Made by a program: the position numbers and the translations under genes
Shown here: positions 47,571-56,106 of the stretch, one piece after another
Layout: each line of letters begins with the position of its first letter
How positions within the stretch are numbered: the first letter of the stretch is position 1
The notes under the pieces: generated by a model
The model's database searches: none
What the model was told of the DNA's origin: nothing
The model's input: the letters and a program-made list of their open reading frames with translations, nothing else
DNA from: Candidatus Saccharicenans sp.
GTDB lineage: Bacteria; Acidobacteriota; Aminicenantia; Aminicenantales; Saccharicenantaceae
Direction of reading: 5' to 3'
DNA length: 64,000 nucleotides
NCBI GenBank assembly: GCA_024653215.1
Contig: JANLFU010000006.1
Span: forward strand, 1 to 64,000

Positions 47571-49714
47571 TGTCCACTTATTGCGAGGTTCTGTTCCCGC
47601 TGCCGGTCTTTCAGACCTTTCTTTACCGTCTGCCGGCGGAGCTGACCGGGAAGGTGCGGGTCGGTTCAAAAGTTGTCGCCCCCCTGGGCTCGAGGAAACT
47701 GGCCGGCTACGTGCTGGAAGTAAAAGAGCTGGCCCGGGAACCTGAATTCAAGGTCAGGGAGATTATCTCCTGTCCTCCGGATTCTGTCGCCCTGCCGGAG
47801 GTTATAGTCAAATTTGCCCTGGAACTCTCAGAACGAAGCCTGACCGCTCCCGGGCTGTTGCTGGAGATGGCCGAGCCCCCGGCCGCCAGGGAAAAGCCCC
47901 GGCTCAGGTTGACCATAACCGAAAAGGGGTTAAAGGAGCTGGTTTCCGGCCGGCTCAAGGGCCGCCGGGGCCAGATATTGAGCCTGCTGGCCGAGCGCCA
48001 GTTAAGCCCGGTTTACATCAAAAGAAAGCTCAAGCTTCGGGAGATTAATTCCTACCTGAGAAGCCTGGGGCAGGAGGGCCTGCTGGAAATCAGGGAAAAG
48101 GCTACCAGGAAGAAGCCAGCCCGGCCGGTTGGTGCCGATAATTCCCGCCAGCTGGTGCTGCCGGTGCGGCCGGAAGGCCTGCCCGAGGCCGGCCAGCCCC
48201 TGCTCGAAGCGCTGGAGGCCGGCCGGGGCGGAACGTTTCTGCTGACCGGAAGCCTGGACAGGAGGCTGCGCTTCCTCGAGAAAATCATGGATTATTCGGC
48301 CGGACATTACGGGTTCGCCATTTTCCTTGTACCTGACATCCAGCGGCTGGAAAAATTGAGACCGCTGGAAAAGGCCTTCGGCAGCCGGGCAGCCTTCTGG
48401 CACAGCCAGCTTCCGGATAAAGTCAGGAACAATGCCTGGAACCAGTTGGTCTCAGGCCGGTCCAGGATTGTCTTCGGGACCAGGTCGGCCCTGTTTCTAC
48501 CGGTGCGGCCCTTATCATTGGTGGTCGTTGATGAAGAACATGACGACCTTTATTACCAGTCAGATGGACCTTCGTTCGATGCCCGGGAAGCAGCCGAGGT
48601 CAGGGCCGGGCTGGAAAAAAGCCTGCTGATTTTCAGTTCAGCCTGCCCGAGGGTCAGCCAGTACCACCGTCACCGCCAGTCGGGGACACTGATCGACCTG
48701 GGCGGAGCTGGAGTACAACCCCGGGTCAGTTTTTACCAGAAGGATATAGCCAGGCTGTTGAAAAAGGAACTGCGGGAAGAAATCTCCCCCTGCCTTGAGG
48801 CTGGTGGCCGCATTTTTTTCCTGGCCAACCGGAAGGGATATGCCGGGTACCTGTTCTGCCCGGGTTGCGGTTATGTCGCCCGCTGTCCCCGTTGCCGGAT
48901 TGCCCTTAACCTGCAGAAAAAAGATGGGGAACTGAGCTGTGGCTACTGCGGCCTGGAAACCCAGGCTCCGGAAGAATGCCCGGTTTGCCACCAGAAACTC
49001 AGGCCCGGGCGGATCCGCGGCAGCCAGTATTTGAAAGAGCAATTACAGGTTACCTTCCCCGGCCAGCCGGTGGAGGTCCTGGAAGAGGGTGCCGGAGAAA
49101 AGGCTGCCGAAAAAAGCCTGAAGAGAATAGTTTCCGGGAAAAGCCGGCTGGTGGTCGGCACCGAGTATGCCCTGCGCCGGCTGCCGTCGAATCATTTCTC
49201 GTTTCTGGTTCTGGTCAACCCGGAGACCAGCCTGAACAGGCCTGATTTCACGGCAGCAGAAAAGACGGTGGCCCTGGTCCGGGCCAGCCTGGAGTTGCTC
49301 AGGGCTGGAGAAGGCTCCACGGTGGCAGCGGTAACTGCCGGACCCCCGCCCGAAACGATTGTCCAGGCCCTTTCCGGGGATTATCCTGGTTTCTTCGAGC
49401 GGGAAATTGATTACCGCCGACTGCTGAACTACCCGCCGTTCAGTTTCCTGGTCGAGGTTGGACTGGACAGCCGGTCGCTGCGGGGGGCTGGACGTTCCTC
49501 CCGGCTGCTGCTGGAACAGCTTGGCAGAGATTTCTCCGGCCTGGAACTCCTGGGACCTAAAGTCTCGAGGAAAGCCTGGCGGAAGGAGCAGCGGGAAGTG
49601 AGGTTGATGGTCAGACTGTCTGCGGAAACCGAGATCGAAGAACTTCTCTCTTACCTGAAGAAATTCCGGATGGAAAAACCCTCCACCCGGCTCTGGGTTC
49701 GAGTCTGGCGATAA
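47570..49714 (+). CDS. priA: PriA-like primosomal protein with degenerate helicase motifs
   Basis: 714 residues. The N-terminal 3'-binding domain (VLFPLPVFQTFLYRLP), the winged helix, and all eight zinc cysteines (430, 433, 439, 442, 457, 460, 470, 473) are retained, as are FGTRSALFLP and DEEHDD at 321-326. But the Walker A position reads LLTGSLDRRLRF at 224-235, where active PriA has GVTGSGKTE. Motif III is SSACPR rather than SATPS, and motif V reads VVGTEYALRRLPSN rather than GTQMxAKGHDFP. ATP-driven unwinding is therefore unlikely. Actinobacterial PriA proteins are a known parallel. The protein may still mark stalled forks and load other factors. The start overlaps the udg stop by one base. 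Confidence 0.88.
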   Translation: MSTYCEVLFPLPVFQTFLYRLPAELTGKVRVGSKVVAPLGSRKLAGYVLEVKELAREPEFKVREIISCPPDSVALPEVIVKFALELSERSLTAPGLLLEMAEPPAAREKPRLRLTITEKGLKELVSGRLKGRRGQILSLLAERQLSPVYIKRKLKLREINSYLRSLGQEGLLEIREKATRKKPARPVGADNSRQLVLPVRPEGLPEAGQPLLEALEAGRGGTFLLTGSLDRRLRFLEKIMDYSAGHYGFAIFLVPDIQRLEKLRPLEKAFGSRAAFWHSQLPDKVRNNAWNQLVSGRSRIVFGTRSALFLPVRPLSLVVVDEEHDDLYYQSDGPSFDAREAAEVRAGLEKSLLIFSSACPRVSQYHRHRQSGTLIDLGGAGVQPRVSFYQKDIARLLKKELREEISPCLEAGGRIFFLANRKGYAGYLFCPGCGYVARCPRCRIALNLQKKDGELSCGYCGLETQAPEECPVCHQKLRPGRIRGSQYLKEQLQVTFPGQPVEVLEEGAGEKAAEKSLKRIVSGKSRLVVGTEYALRRLPSNHFSFLVLVNPETSLNRPDFTAAEKTVALVRASLELLRAGEGSTVAAVTAGPPPETIVQALSGDYPGFFEREIDYRRLLNYPPFSFLVEVGLDSRSLRGAGRSSRLLLEQLGRDFSGLELLGPKVSRKAWRKEQREVRLMVRLSAETEIEELLSYLKKFRMEKPSTRLWVRVWR

Positions 49715-49746
49715 GCTCGGTCGAGCCCGCTCCCGATTAAACCCTT

Positions 49747-50325
49747 CTACTGCTGGTCAACATAATCGGCGAAGCGAACAGTTATCTGGCCGGTCTGCTT
49801 TACCTGCCGGTTTCTCAGGTCATGACCGATTAACTCAATCCTGGCGGTGCATTCGAGCACACCCGTTCCCAGAGTGCTCAGGGGCGGCTGAGTCTTGGCC
49901 ACGTCACGCACGATCAGCAAGGGAATGCTGACCGAAGAACCCACGGGTACCAGGGTGGACATGGTGCCCTCAATATGGTAGGGAACATCCGTTCCCTCGC
50001 CGGTGGCTCCGTCGCTTCTGATGTAGGTCACTATGTAGTTCGTAATCATGACATCGCTGTACTGAGAAACGCCCATTATCGGGTTAGGGTCCAGGGTGGC
50101 CGCCCGCACGGTCAGGTTCACAAAATCGGAATAGACCATGCCGTTGGTGATGATATCCGAGAAGACCACGGTGGAATCATTGCCCTGGGTGTCCTTGCCG
50201 ATTATGCTTTCTATGATCAGAAAGCTCCCGGAGTTGGTTGCCCTTTCCACCGGGTTGCAGGAAAAAAGAACCAGGGCCAGCACCAGGACCGATATTATCT
50301 TAAGGCCGGAGATGATTTTCTTCAT
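49747..50325 (-). CDS. Lipoprotein of unknown function at the end of the pil operon
   Basis: 192 residues. ALVLFSC gives a lipobox with Cys23. The rest is beta-rich and polar, with no motif I recognise (SGSFLIIESIIG, IRVDAATL-like segments, TGVLECTARIELIGHD). AGGAGA precedes the ATG. It follows pilQ after 19 bp, so it is probably cotranscribed. Small lipoproteins (pilotins such as PilW/PilF) help secretins to assemble; a similar role is possible but the sequence does not show TPRs or other pilotin features. The IgG-like beta pattern would also suit a secreted accessory protein. Confidence 0.6.
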   Translation of the reverse strand: MKKIISGLKIISVLVLALVLFSCNPVERATNSGSFLIIESIIGKDTQGNDSTVVFSDIITNGMVYSDFVNLTVRAATLDPNPIMGVSQYSDVMITNYIVTYIRSDGATGEGTDVPYHIEGTMSTLVPVGSSVSIPLLIVRDVAKTQPPLSTLGTGVLECTARIELIGHDLRNRQVKQTGQITVRFADYVDQQ

Positions 50326-50344
50326 GGCTTCCTTCTCCTCTCGC

Positions 50345-52633
50345 TTATTTGATTATCCTTGGAGTTATAAATATCAGCAGTTCCCTGTTCTGCTTGGTCC
50401 GGGCAAAGGACCTGAACAGAGTTCCCAGGACAGGGATACTGTGCAGGTAAGGAACGCGTTCTCTGGTGATTGAATCTTCCGTCCGGTAGATTCCACCGAT
50501 GACCGTGGTGCCGCCGTCGGGGACCATGACCGTGGTCTTGGCGCTCTGGGTGGTGATGGGCGGGATGCCGTTGACCAGGTTGGCGAAATCGGCCGCGTTG
50601 TTCTGAATTTCAATGTTCATTATGATGGTGCCCTCGGCCGTGATCTGGGGAGTGGCCCGCAGTTCCAGGGCGGCGTTGACGTACCTGGTGGTAACGGTGA
50701 AGTTGGCCACGGTCTGGACGGGAATCTGGCGGCCCTGAACGATTTCGGCGGCCTGGTTGTTCTGGGTGGTCACCTTGGGAGAAGATATGATGCGGCCGTT
50801 ACCAGAGGTCTCCAGGGCGGACAGGGCCACGTCCAGCCTGAAGGTATCGAGCACGTTGGCAAAGGAGAAGCCCACGGCGGTGTTGAAGGCCGGGGCCGGC
50901 AGGTTGATGGCATAACCACCCAGCGGACCGCCGATGCCCTTGGTCACTATACCCTGGGGAATCATGGCTCCATCGGCCAGAATCTTGTTGGGGAAGGAAA
51001 TGGCAGTCTGGTTGCCGTAGAAGGGGTCGATCACCCCCTTGTAGCCCCACTGGATGCCCAGGTTCCGGATGAAGGTGGAGGTGGCCTCGACGATTCTGGC
51101 TTCTATTGAAACCTGGGGAGTGGGTGTATCCAGGACAGAGATTAACTTGTCCAGCAGCTCCATCCGGTCCCTGACCTCGCTGATGATCAGGGTGTTGGTC
51201 CGCTCGTCGATGACTATTTCCCCGCTCTTGGACAACCGGCTCTTGAGCAGGCTCTGAACGTCCCTGGCCTTGGAATAGGACAGGGTCACGGTCTTGACCT
51301 GGATGGGGCCAGCCAGCTCCTTGCTTTCTTTAAGCCTTCTTAAATCCTCGTCTTCACGGGACAGGGTGCTCATGGGGGCGATGCGCAGCACGTTGCCCTC
51401 AATGACCTTGCCCATCCTGTTCTGGCGCAGGACGATTTCCAGGGCCTGGTCCCAGGGAACTTCCTGCAGGTTGCAGGTCACGTTGCCCCGGACCTCGGGG
51501 TCGAAAATCACGTTCAGGCCGGCAAAGTCAGCCAGGAAAAGCACCACGTCGCGCAGGTCGGCATCCTTGAACTTCAGGCTGATCAGTTCTCCCGAATACT
51601 TATCTTCAGCGGCCTGGATGACCCGGGGTTTGAACTGTTCTTTTTCCTGGGCCTGGGGTTTGGCCGCCTTGGGCTCTGGTTCTGGCTTGCTTTCAGCAGG
51701 TGCCGGCTCAGTTTTTACCGGCTGCATTTCGGTCTTTTCCTCAACTTTTATGGCCGGCTTCTTGTTGCTCTGGTTTTCCGGGGCGGGCATGGCGTTGGCC
51801 AGGGCCGTCTTGACCGGCTCGTTCTTCTTAGCCGGTTCGGCCGCCTGCTGGGCTACCACCACTGCCTCCGGCGAATAGAAGGAAATCTGGAGACCGCGGG
51901 GCGTGGAGTCGAGAGAATACCAGCCAGCATCCTTCAGGTCAAAAACCAGCCTGGTGATGGGGCAGGGGTCGCCAGCCTTGAACTGGGCCACCCTGACCTT
52001 TTCCACGTTGGCCCGGCCCACCTGGTAGGACTGGCTGGGCCTGGGGAAGCTGGTGTTGAGCAAATCCACCACCAGCCGGCTGGGGTTTTCCAGGGCAAAA
52101 GTCTGAAGCGGGGCCTCGCCGGTCAGGTTGATCAAGAAGCTGACCTTGTCGGCTTCACTCTTAACATTAAGGTCGGCGAAACTGACCTGCTTTTCGGGCC
52201 GGATCAGGGCAGTCATGGCCGGGTCGATCTGGTAGGAGGAAGCTCTCAGGAACTCGTTGAACTCCAGGATGGTCTGGCCGTCTTCCACCAGCAGGCGGAA
52301 GGGGACTTTATCCTTTAACTGGATCTGGAGCCTGAGGTTTTCTCCGAGCGGTTCCACCCGGATGTTCCTGACCAGACGGCTGCCCGGCTCCATGGTGGCC
52401 GGCAGCTCAACCGGCCTGGCCTTGGCCAGTTCCATCGACAGCACCGGGGGAGTCTCGGAGACGTAGCTCAGCCCCTTGACCTGGATTGGGCTATCGGCTT
52501 TCAGGATGACCCTGGTTGAGAGCAAGCCTGACTTGACCTCGATCTTGCTCAGCTCGGCAGCCTGGACCAGGAAAGCCGAGACCAGGATTAGATTTATCGC
52601 TGCCAGAATAAGCCAACAAACTTTCCTTTTCAT
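50345..52633 (-). CDS. pilQ: Type IV pilus secretin PilQ
   Basis: 762 residues from the ATG at 52633, after GGAGG; an upstream in-frame start at 52666 overlaps pilP. Signal peptide 1-24. Two AMIN domains lie at about 25-110 and 140-250 (binding peptidoglycan), then a Pro/Glu/Lys-rich linker (about 270-350). The STN domain (LKFKDADLRDVVLFLADFAG) and an N1 domain (VKTVTLSYSKARDVQSLL) follow. The C-terminal secretin domain has VPYLHSIPVLGTLF and the final TPRIIK. PilQ forms the outer-membrane pore for the pilus or for competence DNA uptake. It is last but one in the operon coaD-pilMNOPQ. Confidence 0.96.
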   Translation of the reverse strand: MKRKVCWLILAAINLILVSAFLVQAAELSKIEVKSGLLSTRVILKADSPIQVKGLSYVSETPPVLSMELAKARPVELPATMEPGSRLVRNIRVEPLGENLRLQIQLKDKVPFRLLVEDGQTILEFNEFLRASSYQIDPAMTALIRPEKQVSFADLNVKSEADKVSFLINLTGEAPLQTFALENPSRLVVDLLNTSFPRPSQSYQVGRANVEKVRVAQFKAGDPCPITRLVFDLKDAGWYSLDSTPRGLQISFYSPEAVVVAQQAAEPAKKNEPVKTALANAMPAPENQSNKKPAIKVEEKTEMQPVKTEPAPAESKPEPEPKAAKPQAQEKEQFKPRVIQAAEDKYSGELISLKFKDADLRDVVLFLADFAGLNVIFDPEVRGNVTCNLQEVPWDQALEIVLRQNRMGKVIEGNVLRIAPMSTLSREDEDLRRLKESKELAGPIQVKTVTLSYSKARDVQSLLKSRLSKSGEIVIDERTNTLIISEVRDRMELLDKLISVLDTPTPQVSIEARIVEATSTFIRNLGIQWGYKGVIDPFYGNQTAISFPNKILADGAMIPQGIVTKGIGGPLGGYAINLPAPAFNTAVGFSFANVLDTFRLDVALSALETSGNGRIISSPKVTTQNNQAAEIVQGRQIPVQTVANFTVTTRYVNAALELRATPQITAEGTIIMNIEIQNNAADFANLVNGIPPITTQSAKTTVMVPDGGTTVIGGIYRTEDSITRERVPYLHSIPVLGTLFRSFARTKQNRELLIFITPRIIK

Positions 52634-52634
52634 G

Positions 52635-53132
52635 TTAACGCTCCTCCGGATTGATTTCTTTAACAACGTCCCTGGGCCTCATCAGTGGTATGCCCCTTTC
52701 GTGGGTCTTGCGGAAGACCACCTGCGATTCGCTGATGGAGTAGACATAACCGTCGGCCAGTCTATCTCCGATTTTCAGGAAGTAGGGGAATTCCTGAGGT
52801 CCAGAAACTATGGCCACGAAACTCTTGGGAGTCTTGACGATGCCCACCAGCGTGGCATTATCTATGGTTAACTGCCCTTCGGCCACGGTGGTTTTACTCC
52901 CGCCCTTTCCGGGACCGATAAGGTCCTTGAACGGGTCCCGACGCCCGCCCGGATTATAGGAGGCGCGGGGCGGTAGGGTGCTCAGGGCCTGCTGCGGGGA
53001 AATTATGGTTTCCTGCTGTTGCTTTTCCTGCTGTTGCCCGGTCTGCTGAACTTCCTGGCCAGAGGCCGGAGTCAGCCACCCGGAAATCCCACCTATCAAT
53101 AAGGCCAGTACCAGAATACTTATCTTTCTCAT
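52635..53132 (-). CDS. pilP: Type IV pilus assembly lipoprotein-like protein PilP
   Basis: 165 residues. A hydrophobic N-terminus (5-21) is not followed by a clear lipobox Cys, unlike PilP of Pseudomonas, so it would be secreted or anchored by its signal. A Gln-rich stretch (30-45) precedes the conserved RRDPFKDL and the beta-domain (LTIDNATLVGIVKTPKSFVA, GIPLMRPRDVVKEI). PilP links the inner-membrane PilN/PilO pair to PilQ. GAGG precedes the ATG. The stop is one base before the pilQ start. Confidence 0.93.
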   Translation of the reverse strand: MRKISILVLALLIGGISGWLTPASGQEVQQTGQQQEKQQQETIISPQQALSTLPPRASYNPGGRRDPFKDLIGPGKGGSKTTVAEGQLTIDNATLVGIVKTPKSFVAIVSGPQEFPYFLKIGDRLADGYVYSISESQVVFRKTHERGIPLMRPRDVVKEINPEER

Positions 53133-53133
53133 G

Positions 53134-53718
53134 TTATTTCCTCGGCTGTTGCTGGCCGGCCGGGGTCTTGGCCGGCTGAGGCTGTTCTTCCAGAAAGTAA
53201 TAGGTGGTGGTCACAAACTTGGCGCCTATGGTCAGTGTTTCTGTCTGGTTGTTCAGGGCGCTGATGCTGAAGTTGTTGACGTTGAACAGCCTGGCAAAAT
53301 TGCTCAATTTATCGAAGAAAATCCCCAGGTTGTGATAGGTGCCCGAGATCTCGATATTGATCGGCCACTCGGCGTAAAATTCCTTCTTGATCTCACCCCG
53401 GGGCTGAAACTTCAGGACATTGAGCCGGGAATCGTAGGCCAGCTGCTGGATGCGCCTCAGAATTTCGGCGATTTCTTTCTGCTGGGGGATGATCTGCTCC
53501 AGGTCTTTGAGGGTGGCATTCAGCACCACCAGTTCCGCTTCTATCTTGTCCAGTTCTTTCTTTTTTTCCTTCAAGACCTGAACTTCTTTTTCCAGCTTTT
53601 CCCGCTGCTGCCGCAGGTCCTGAATCTGTTCGTTGCGGGGTTTGAAGTAGAAAAAGAAGGCCAGGGCGAAGATAACTACGGCCAGTATTAGGTATCCATA
53701 CCAGGGCCAGTTTCTCAT
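53134..53718 (-). CDS. pilO: Type IV pilus inner-membrane protein PilO
   Basis: 194 residues. One membrane segment (8-26) is followed by a coiled coil (about 32-80; LRQQREKLEKEVQVLKEKKKELDK) and a ferredoxin-like domain (EWPINIEISGTYHNLGIFFDKL). This is the PilO layout. It pairs with PilN in the inner membrane to link PilM and PilP. AAGGAG precedes the ATG at 53718. The coiled-coil region and domain order are as in Pseudomonas PilO. Confidence 0.93.
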   Translation of the reverse strand: MRNWPWYGYLILAVVIFALAFFFYFKPRNEQIQDLRQQREKLEKEVQVLKEKKKELDKIEAELVVLNATLKDLEQIIPQQKEIAEILRRIQQLAYDSRLNVLKFQPRGEIKKEFYAEWPINIEISGTYHNLGIFFDKLSNFARLFNVNNFSISALNNQTETLTIGAKFVTTTYYFLEEQPQPAKTPAGQQQPRK

Positions 53719-53720
53719 GG

Positions 53721-54353
53721 CTATCTCCTTCTCGTGGTCTGGGGAGTGGGTTTGGGCTTGGCCGGCTGCGGTTGCTCAACCTGGGGCTTATTCACCGGGA
53801 CGGTCATGTCAAATTCCAGGTAGACCACCCCTCCCTGGGTTTTCTGGGTTGAGACGATCAGGTTGACCTGCCCGAAGGTCTCGCTGCGTTGCAGGTTGGT
53901 GATGAAATCGGCAATCAGGTTGTTGGAAATGGCCTCGCCCTTGATCTTCAGGGTTTGCCCGTCGAAGCTGGCATCTTTCAGCCAGACATAGTCAGGTATC
54001 CTGCGGTTGATTTCATCCATTATCCTGACGGCAATGTCCTGGTTGGCCTTCAGCTGTCTGATCAGGTTGATCTTCATCTCCAGGTTGGCCTTCTGCAGCT
54101 TGACCTCTTCCAGCTTGGCCACCACGTACTGCAGCTGGTTCTTTTCCTGCTGGGCCTGGGCAATCAGCTGCTTCTCCTTCTGGATCTGCCAGTGCTGGTA
54201 AAAGTAGTAGCCGGCCAGGCTGACGAGCAGCAGAAGAAAGATGATGGTGCCGAGGCTGGCTCTTTTCCTTTCCTTCGCAACCTTAGGTAAACCTGGCTTT
54301 TCAGGTTCCCTGGCTTCCTTGGCTTCCGGTTTTAATAAGTTAATCCTGATCAT
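53721..54353 (-). CDS. pilN: Type IV pilus inner-membrane protein PilN
   Basis: 210 residues. The N-terminal MIRINLLKPEAKE matches the PilM-binding motif INLLP-type (here INLLK). A membrane segment lies at about 35-53, followed by a coiled coil (IAQAQQEKNQLQYVVAKLEEVKLQ) and an alpha/beta domain (YVWLKDASFDGQTLKIKG). The Pro/Gln-rich C-terminus is unstructured. It lies two bases from pilO and three from pilM. The variation of the INLLP motif to INLLK is small and may still bind PilM. Confidence 0.93.
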   Translation of the reverse strand: MIRINLLKPEAKEAREPEKPGLPKVAKERKRASLGTIIFLLLLVSLAGYYFYQHWQIQKEKQLIAQAQQEKNQLQYVVAKLEEVKLQKANLEMKINLIRQLKANQDIAVRIMDEINRRIPDYVWLKDASFDGQTLKIKGEAISNNLIADFITNLQRSETFGQVNLIVSTQKTQGGVVYLEFDMTVPVNKPQVEQPQPAKPKPTPQTTRRR

Positions 54354-54356
54354 GGC

Positions 54357-55433
54357 TCATTTCTCTGCCTTTCTCGTTGAAAGTCCGACGGCCACCCCGA
54401 AGACAGGGGCCATTTCATTAAAATAGATGGATTCGAACTTCTTTTCGTCAAATTTTATCGACCTGAAGGGGTTGAGCAACTCGGTCTTGATCCGGAACTT
54501 CAGCTCGAAGGCGCTGACCATGTTGGGGATCAGGGCCAGGCCGCCGCTCAGGAAAATCTGTTCGATGCGGCGTTCCCTCTTTTCCCCGGCCTCATAGAAG
54601 GAAAAGGTCTTTTCCATTTCATCCAGCAGGTCCCGGATGTTCATGGTCAGGACGGAGGCGAACTGGTCGGCATTGATGTTCTTACCCGGTATCCCTTTCA
54701 AGGCGGCCTCGGCCTCTTCGAAGGAGACGTTAAGTTCCTTGCGGATGTTCTCGGTGAAGAAGTATCCGCCCAGCGACAGGTCCCGGAATAGCTGGGGCAC
54801 GCCGTGCTCCACGATCCCGACGTTGGTGATGTTGGCCCCCATGTTGATCAGGGCCACGGTTTTATCCTTGAAGATTTCCGGGTAGTTGACTTCGAAAGCA
54901 TTGATCAGGGAGAAGATGTCCACCTCGATGGCCACCAGGTTCTTCCTGGCCACGCTGACGGCGTTGCTGTAGTTGGCGATTTTGTCCTTCTTGGCTGCCA
55001 CCAGCAGGATGTCCACCGTACCCTCGGCGCCGCGGGGAGACCTGACCACGTGGTAATCAACGTTGGTTTCCTCGTAGTTGTAGGGGATGTTGTGCTTGGC
55101 CTCCCAGATGATGGACTCGGCCAGTTCCTGCTGGTCCATGGCCGGCAGCGAGATTTTCTTGATGATGACCGAGTTCCCGGAGATGGAGATGGCCACGTCG
55201 CGGGTGGCAATCTTGGCGTTCTCGAATAGCAGCTTGATGGTTTCGCTGACCGCGGTGGAGTCGATGATGGTGCCTTCCACTATGGCGTCGTGGGGGAGTG
55301 GCTCGTAACCTATCTTCTGAACTTCGTAATGGGTGGCATCTCCCTTTTCCTTGATTTTTAATTCAACTGCCTTGACGGAATAGGACCCGATATCGAGTCC
55401 GACCACGCTCTTTTCCTTGGATAAACCCAACAT
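54357..55433 (-). CDS. pilM: Type IV pilus cytoplasmic actin-like protein PilM
   Basis: 358 residues. An actin/FtsA fold: VVGLDIGSYSVKAVEL (nucleotide-binding), SISGNSVIIKKISLPAM, NMGANITNVGIVEHG and LSGGLALIPNMVSAFELKF. PilM binds PilN's N-terminal tail and ATP on the cytoplasmic side of the pilus machine. It is second in the operon, eleven bases after coaD, and the ordered pilMNOPQ set is complete. GGCGG is the only ribosome site sign before the ATG. Confidence 0.96.
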   Translation of the reverse strand: MLGLSKEKSVVGLDIGSYSVKAVELKIKEKGDATHYEVQKIGYEPLPHDAIVEGTIIDSTAVSETIKLLFENAKIATRDVAISISGNSVIIKKISLPAMDQQELAESIIWEAKHNIPYNYEETNVDYHVVRSPRGAEGTVDILLVAAKKDKIANYSNAVSVARKNLVAIEVDIFSLINAFEVNYPEIFKDKTVALINMGANITNVGIVEHGVPQLFRDLSLGGYFFTENIRKELNVSFEEAEAALKGIPGKNINADQFASVLTMNIRDLLDEMEKTFSFYEAGEKRERRIEQIFLSGGLALIPNMVSAFELKFRIKTELLNPFRSIKFDEKKFESIYFNEMAPVFGVAVGLSTRKAEK

Positions 55434-55444
55434 TTTTACCGCCT

Positions 55445-55957
55445 TTATTTATTGAGATTCTTAAATTTATTCTTAAGGGCCTCTTCCACCACCGGCGGAA
55501 CCAGGTCCTTAACGCAGCCTCCCAGTTGAAAGACTTCCTTGACCAGGTTGGAACTGAGGAATGAGTACTTCAGGCTGGGCATCATGAACAGGGTCTCAAT
55601 TTCACTCCACAGCTTGCGGTTCATCAGGGCCATCTGGAACTCGTACTCAAAGTCGGAGATGGCTCTCAGCCCCCTGATGACGGCGTCAGCCCGGTTCTGG
55701 CGGGCGAATTCCACCAGCAGGCCGCCAAAGGTCTTGACCTCGACGGCACTGTCACCGGCAAATGTCTGCCTTATCAGTTCCACCCGTTCCTCCGCTGAAA
55801 ACAGGGGCATTTTTTTGGGGTTGTCGAGCACACCCACAATAATTTTGTCGAAAATCTTCTTTCCCCTTTGAATAATATCGACGTGTCCGTTGGTGATAGG
55901 GTCAAATGACCCTGGATAGATTGCCTTCTTCCCATTAAGGAGTTCAGTTCCTTGCAT
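55445..55957 (-). CDS. coaD: Phosphopantetheine adenylyltransferase
   Basis: 170 residues. AIYPGSFDPITNGHVDII carries the T/HxGH motif at 22-25, and the conserved C-terminal FLSSNLVKEVFQLGG holds the SSxxVKE motif. CoaD makes dephospho-CoA from phosphopantetheine and ATP, the fourth step of CoA biosynthesis. It heads the pil operon on the minus strand; in many bacteria coaD lies alone or with rsmD. The start ATG at 55957 has a weak ribosome site. Length is typical. Confidence 0.97.
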   Translation of the reverse strand: MQGTELLNGKKAIYPGSFDPITNGHVDIIQRGKKIFDKIIVGVLDNPKKMPLFSAEERVELIRQTFAGDSAVEVKTFGGLLVEFARQNRADAVIRGLRAISDFEYEFQMALMNRKLWSEIETLFMMPSLKYSFLSSNLVKEVFQLGGCVKDLVPPVVEEALKNKFKNLNK

Positions 55958-55969
55958 GCTTGATTATCA

Positions 55970-55996
55970 ATTATCAAAAATGTTTCTCCGTGTCAA
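55970..55996 (-). promoter_or_regulatory. Promoter candidate for the coaD-pil operon
   Basis: TTGACA (55996-55991), 15 bases, GATAAT (55975-55970) on the minus strand. The spacing is short; the -35 box is perfect and the -10 box matches five of six. It lies between coaD and the divergent pcm gene. Confidence 0.35.
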
Positions 55997-56106
55997 ATAT
56001 TTTTTTCTCACAGTTAGTTTTGCCCTCTTCTATCCTATCCCAGAGCTTAAAATAATGCCGGAACCGGTCAATCACCGCTTCTGGCTAATCCGGAGGTGAT
56101 TTTTTC

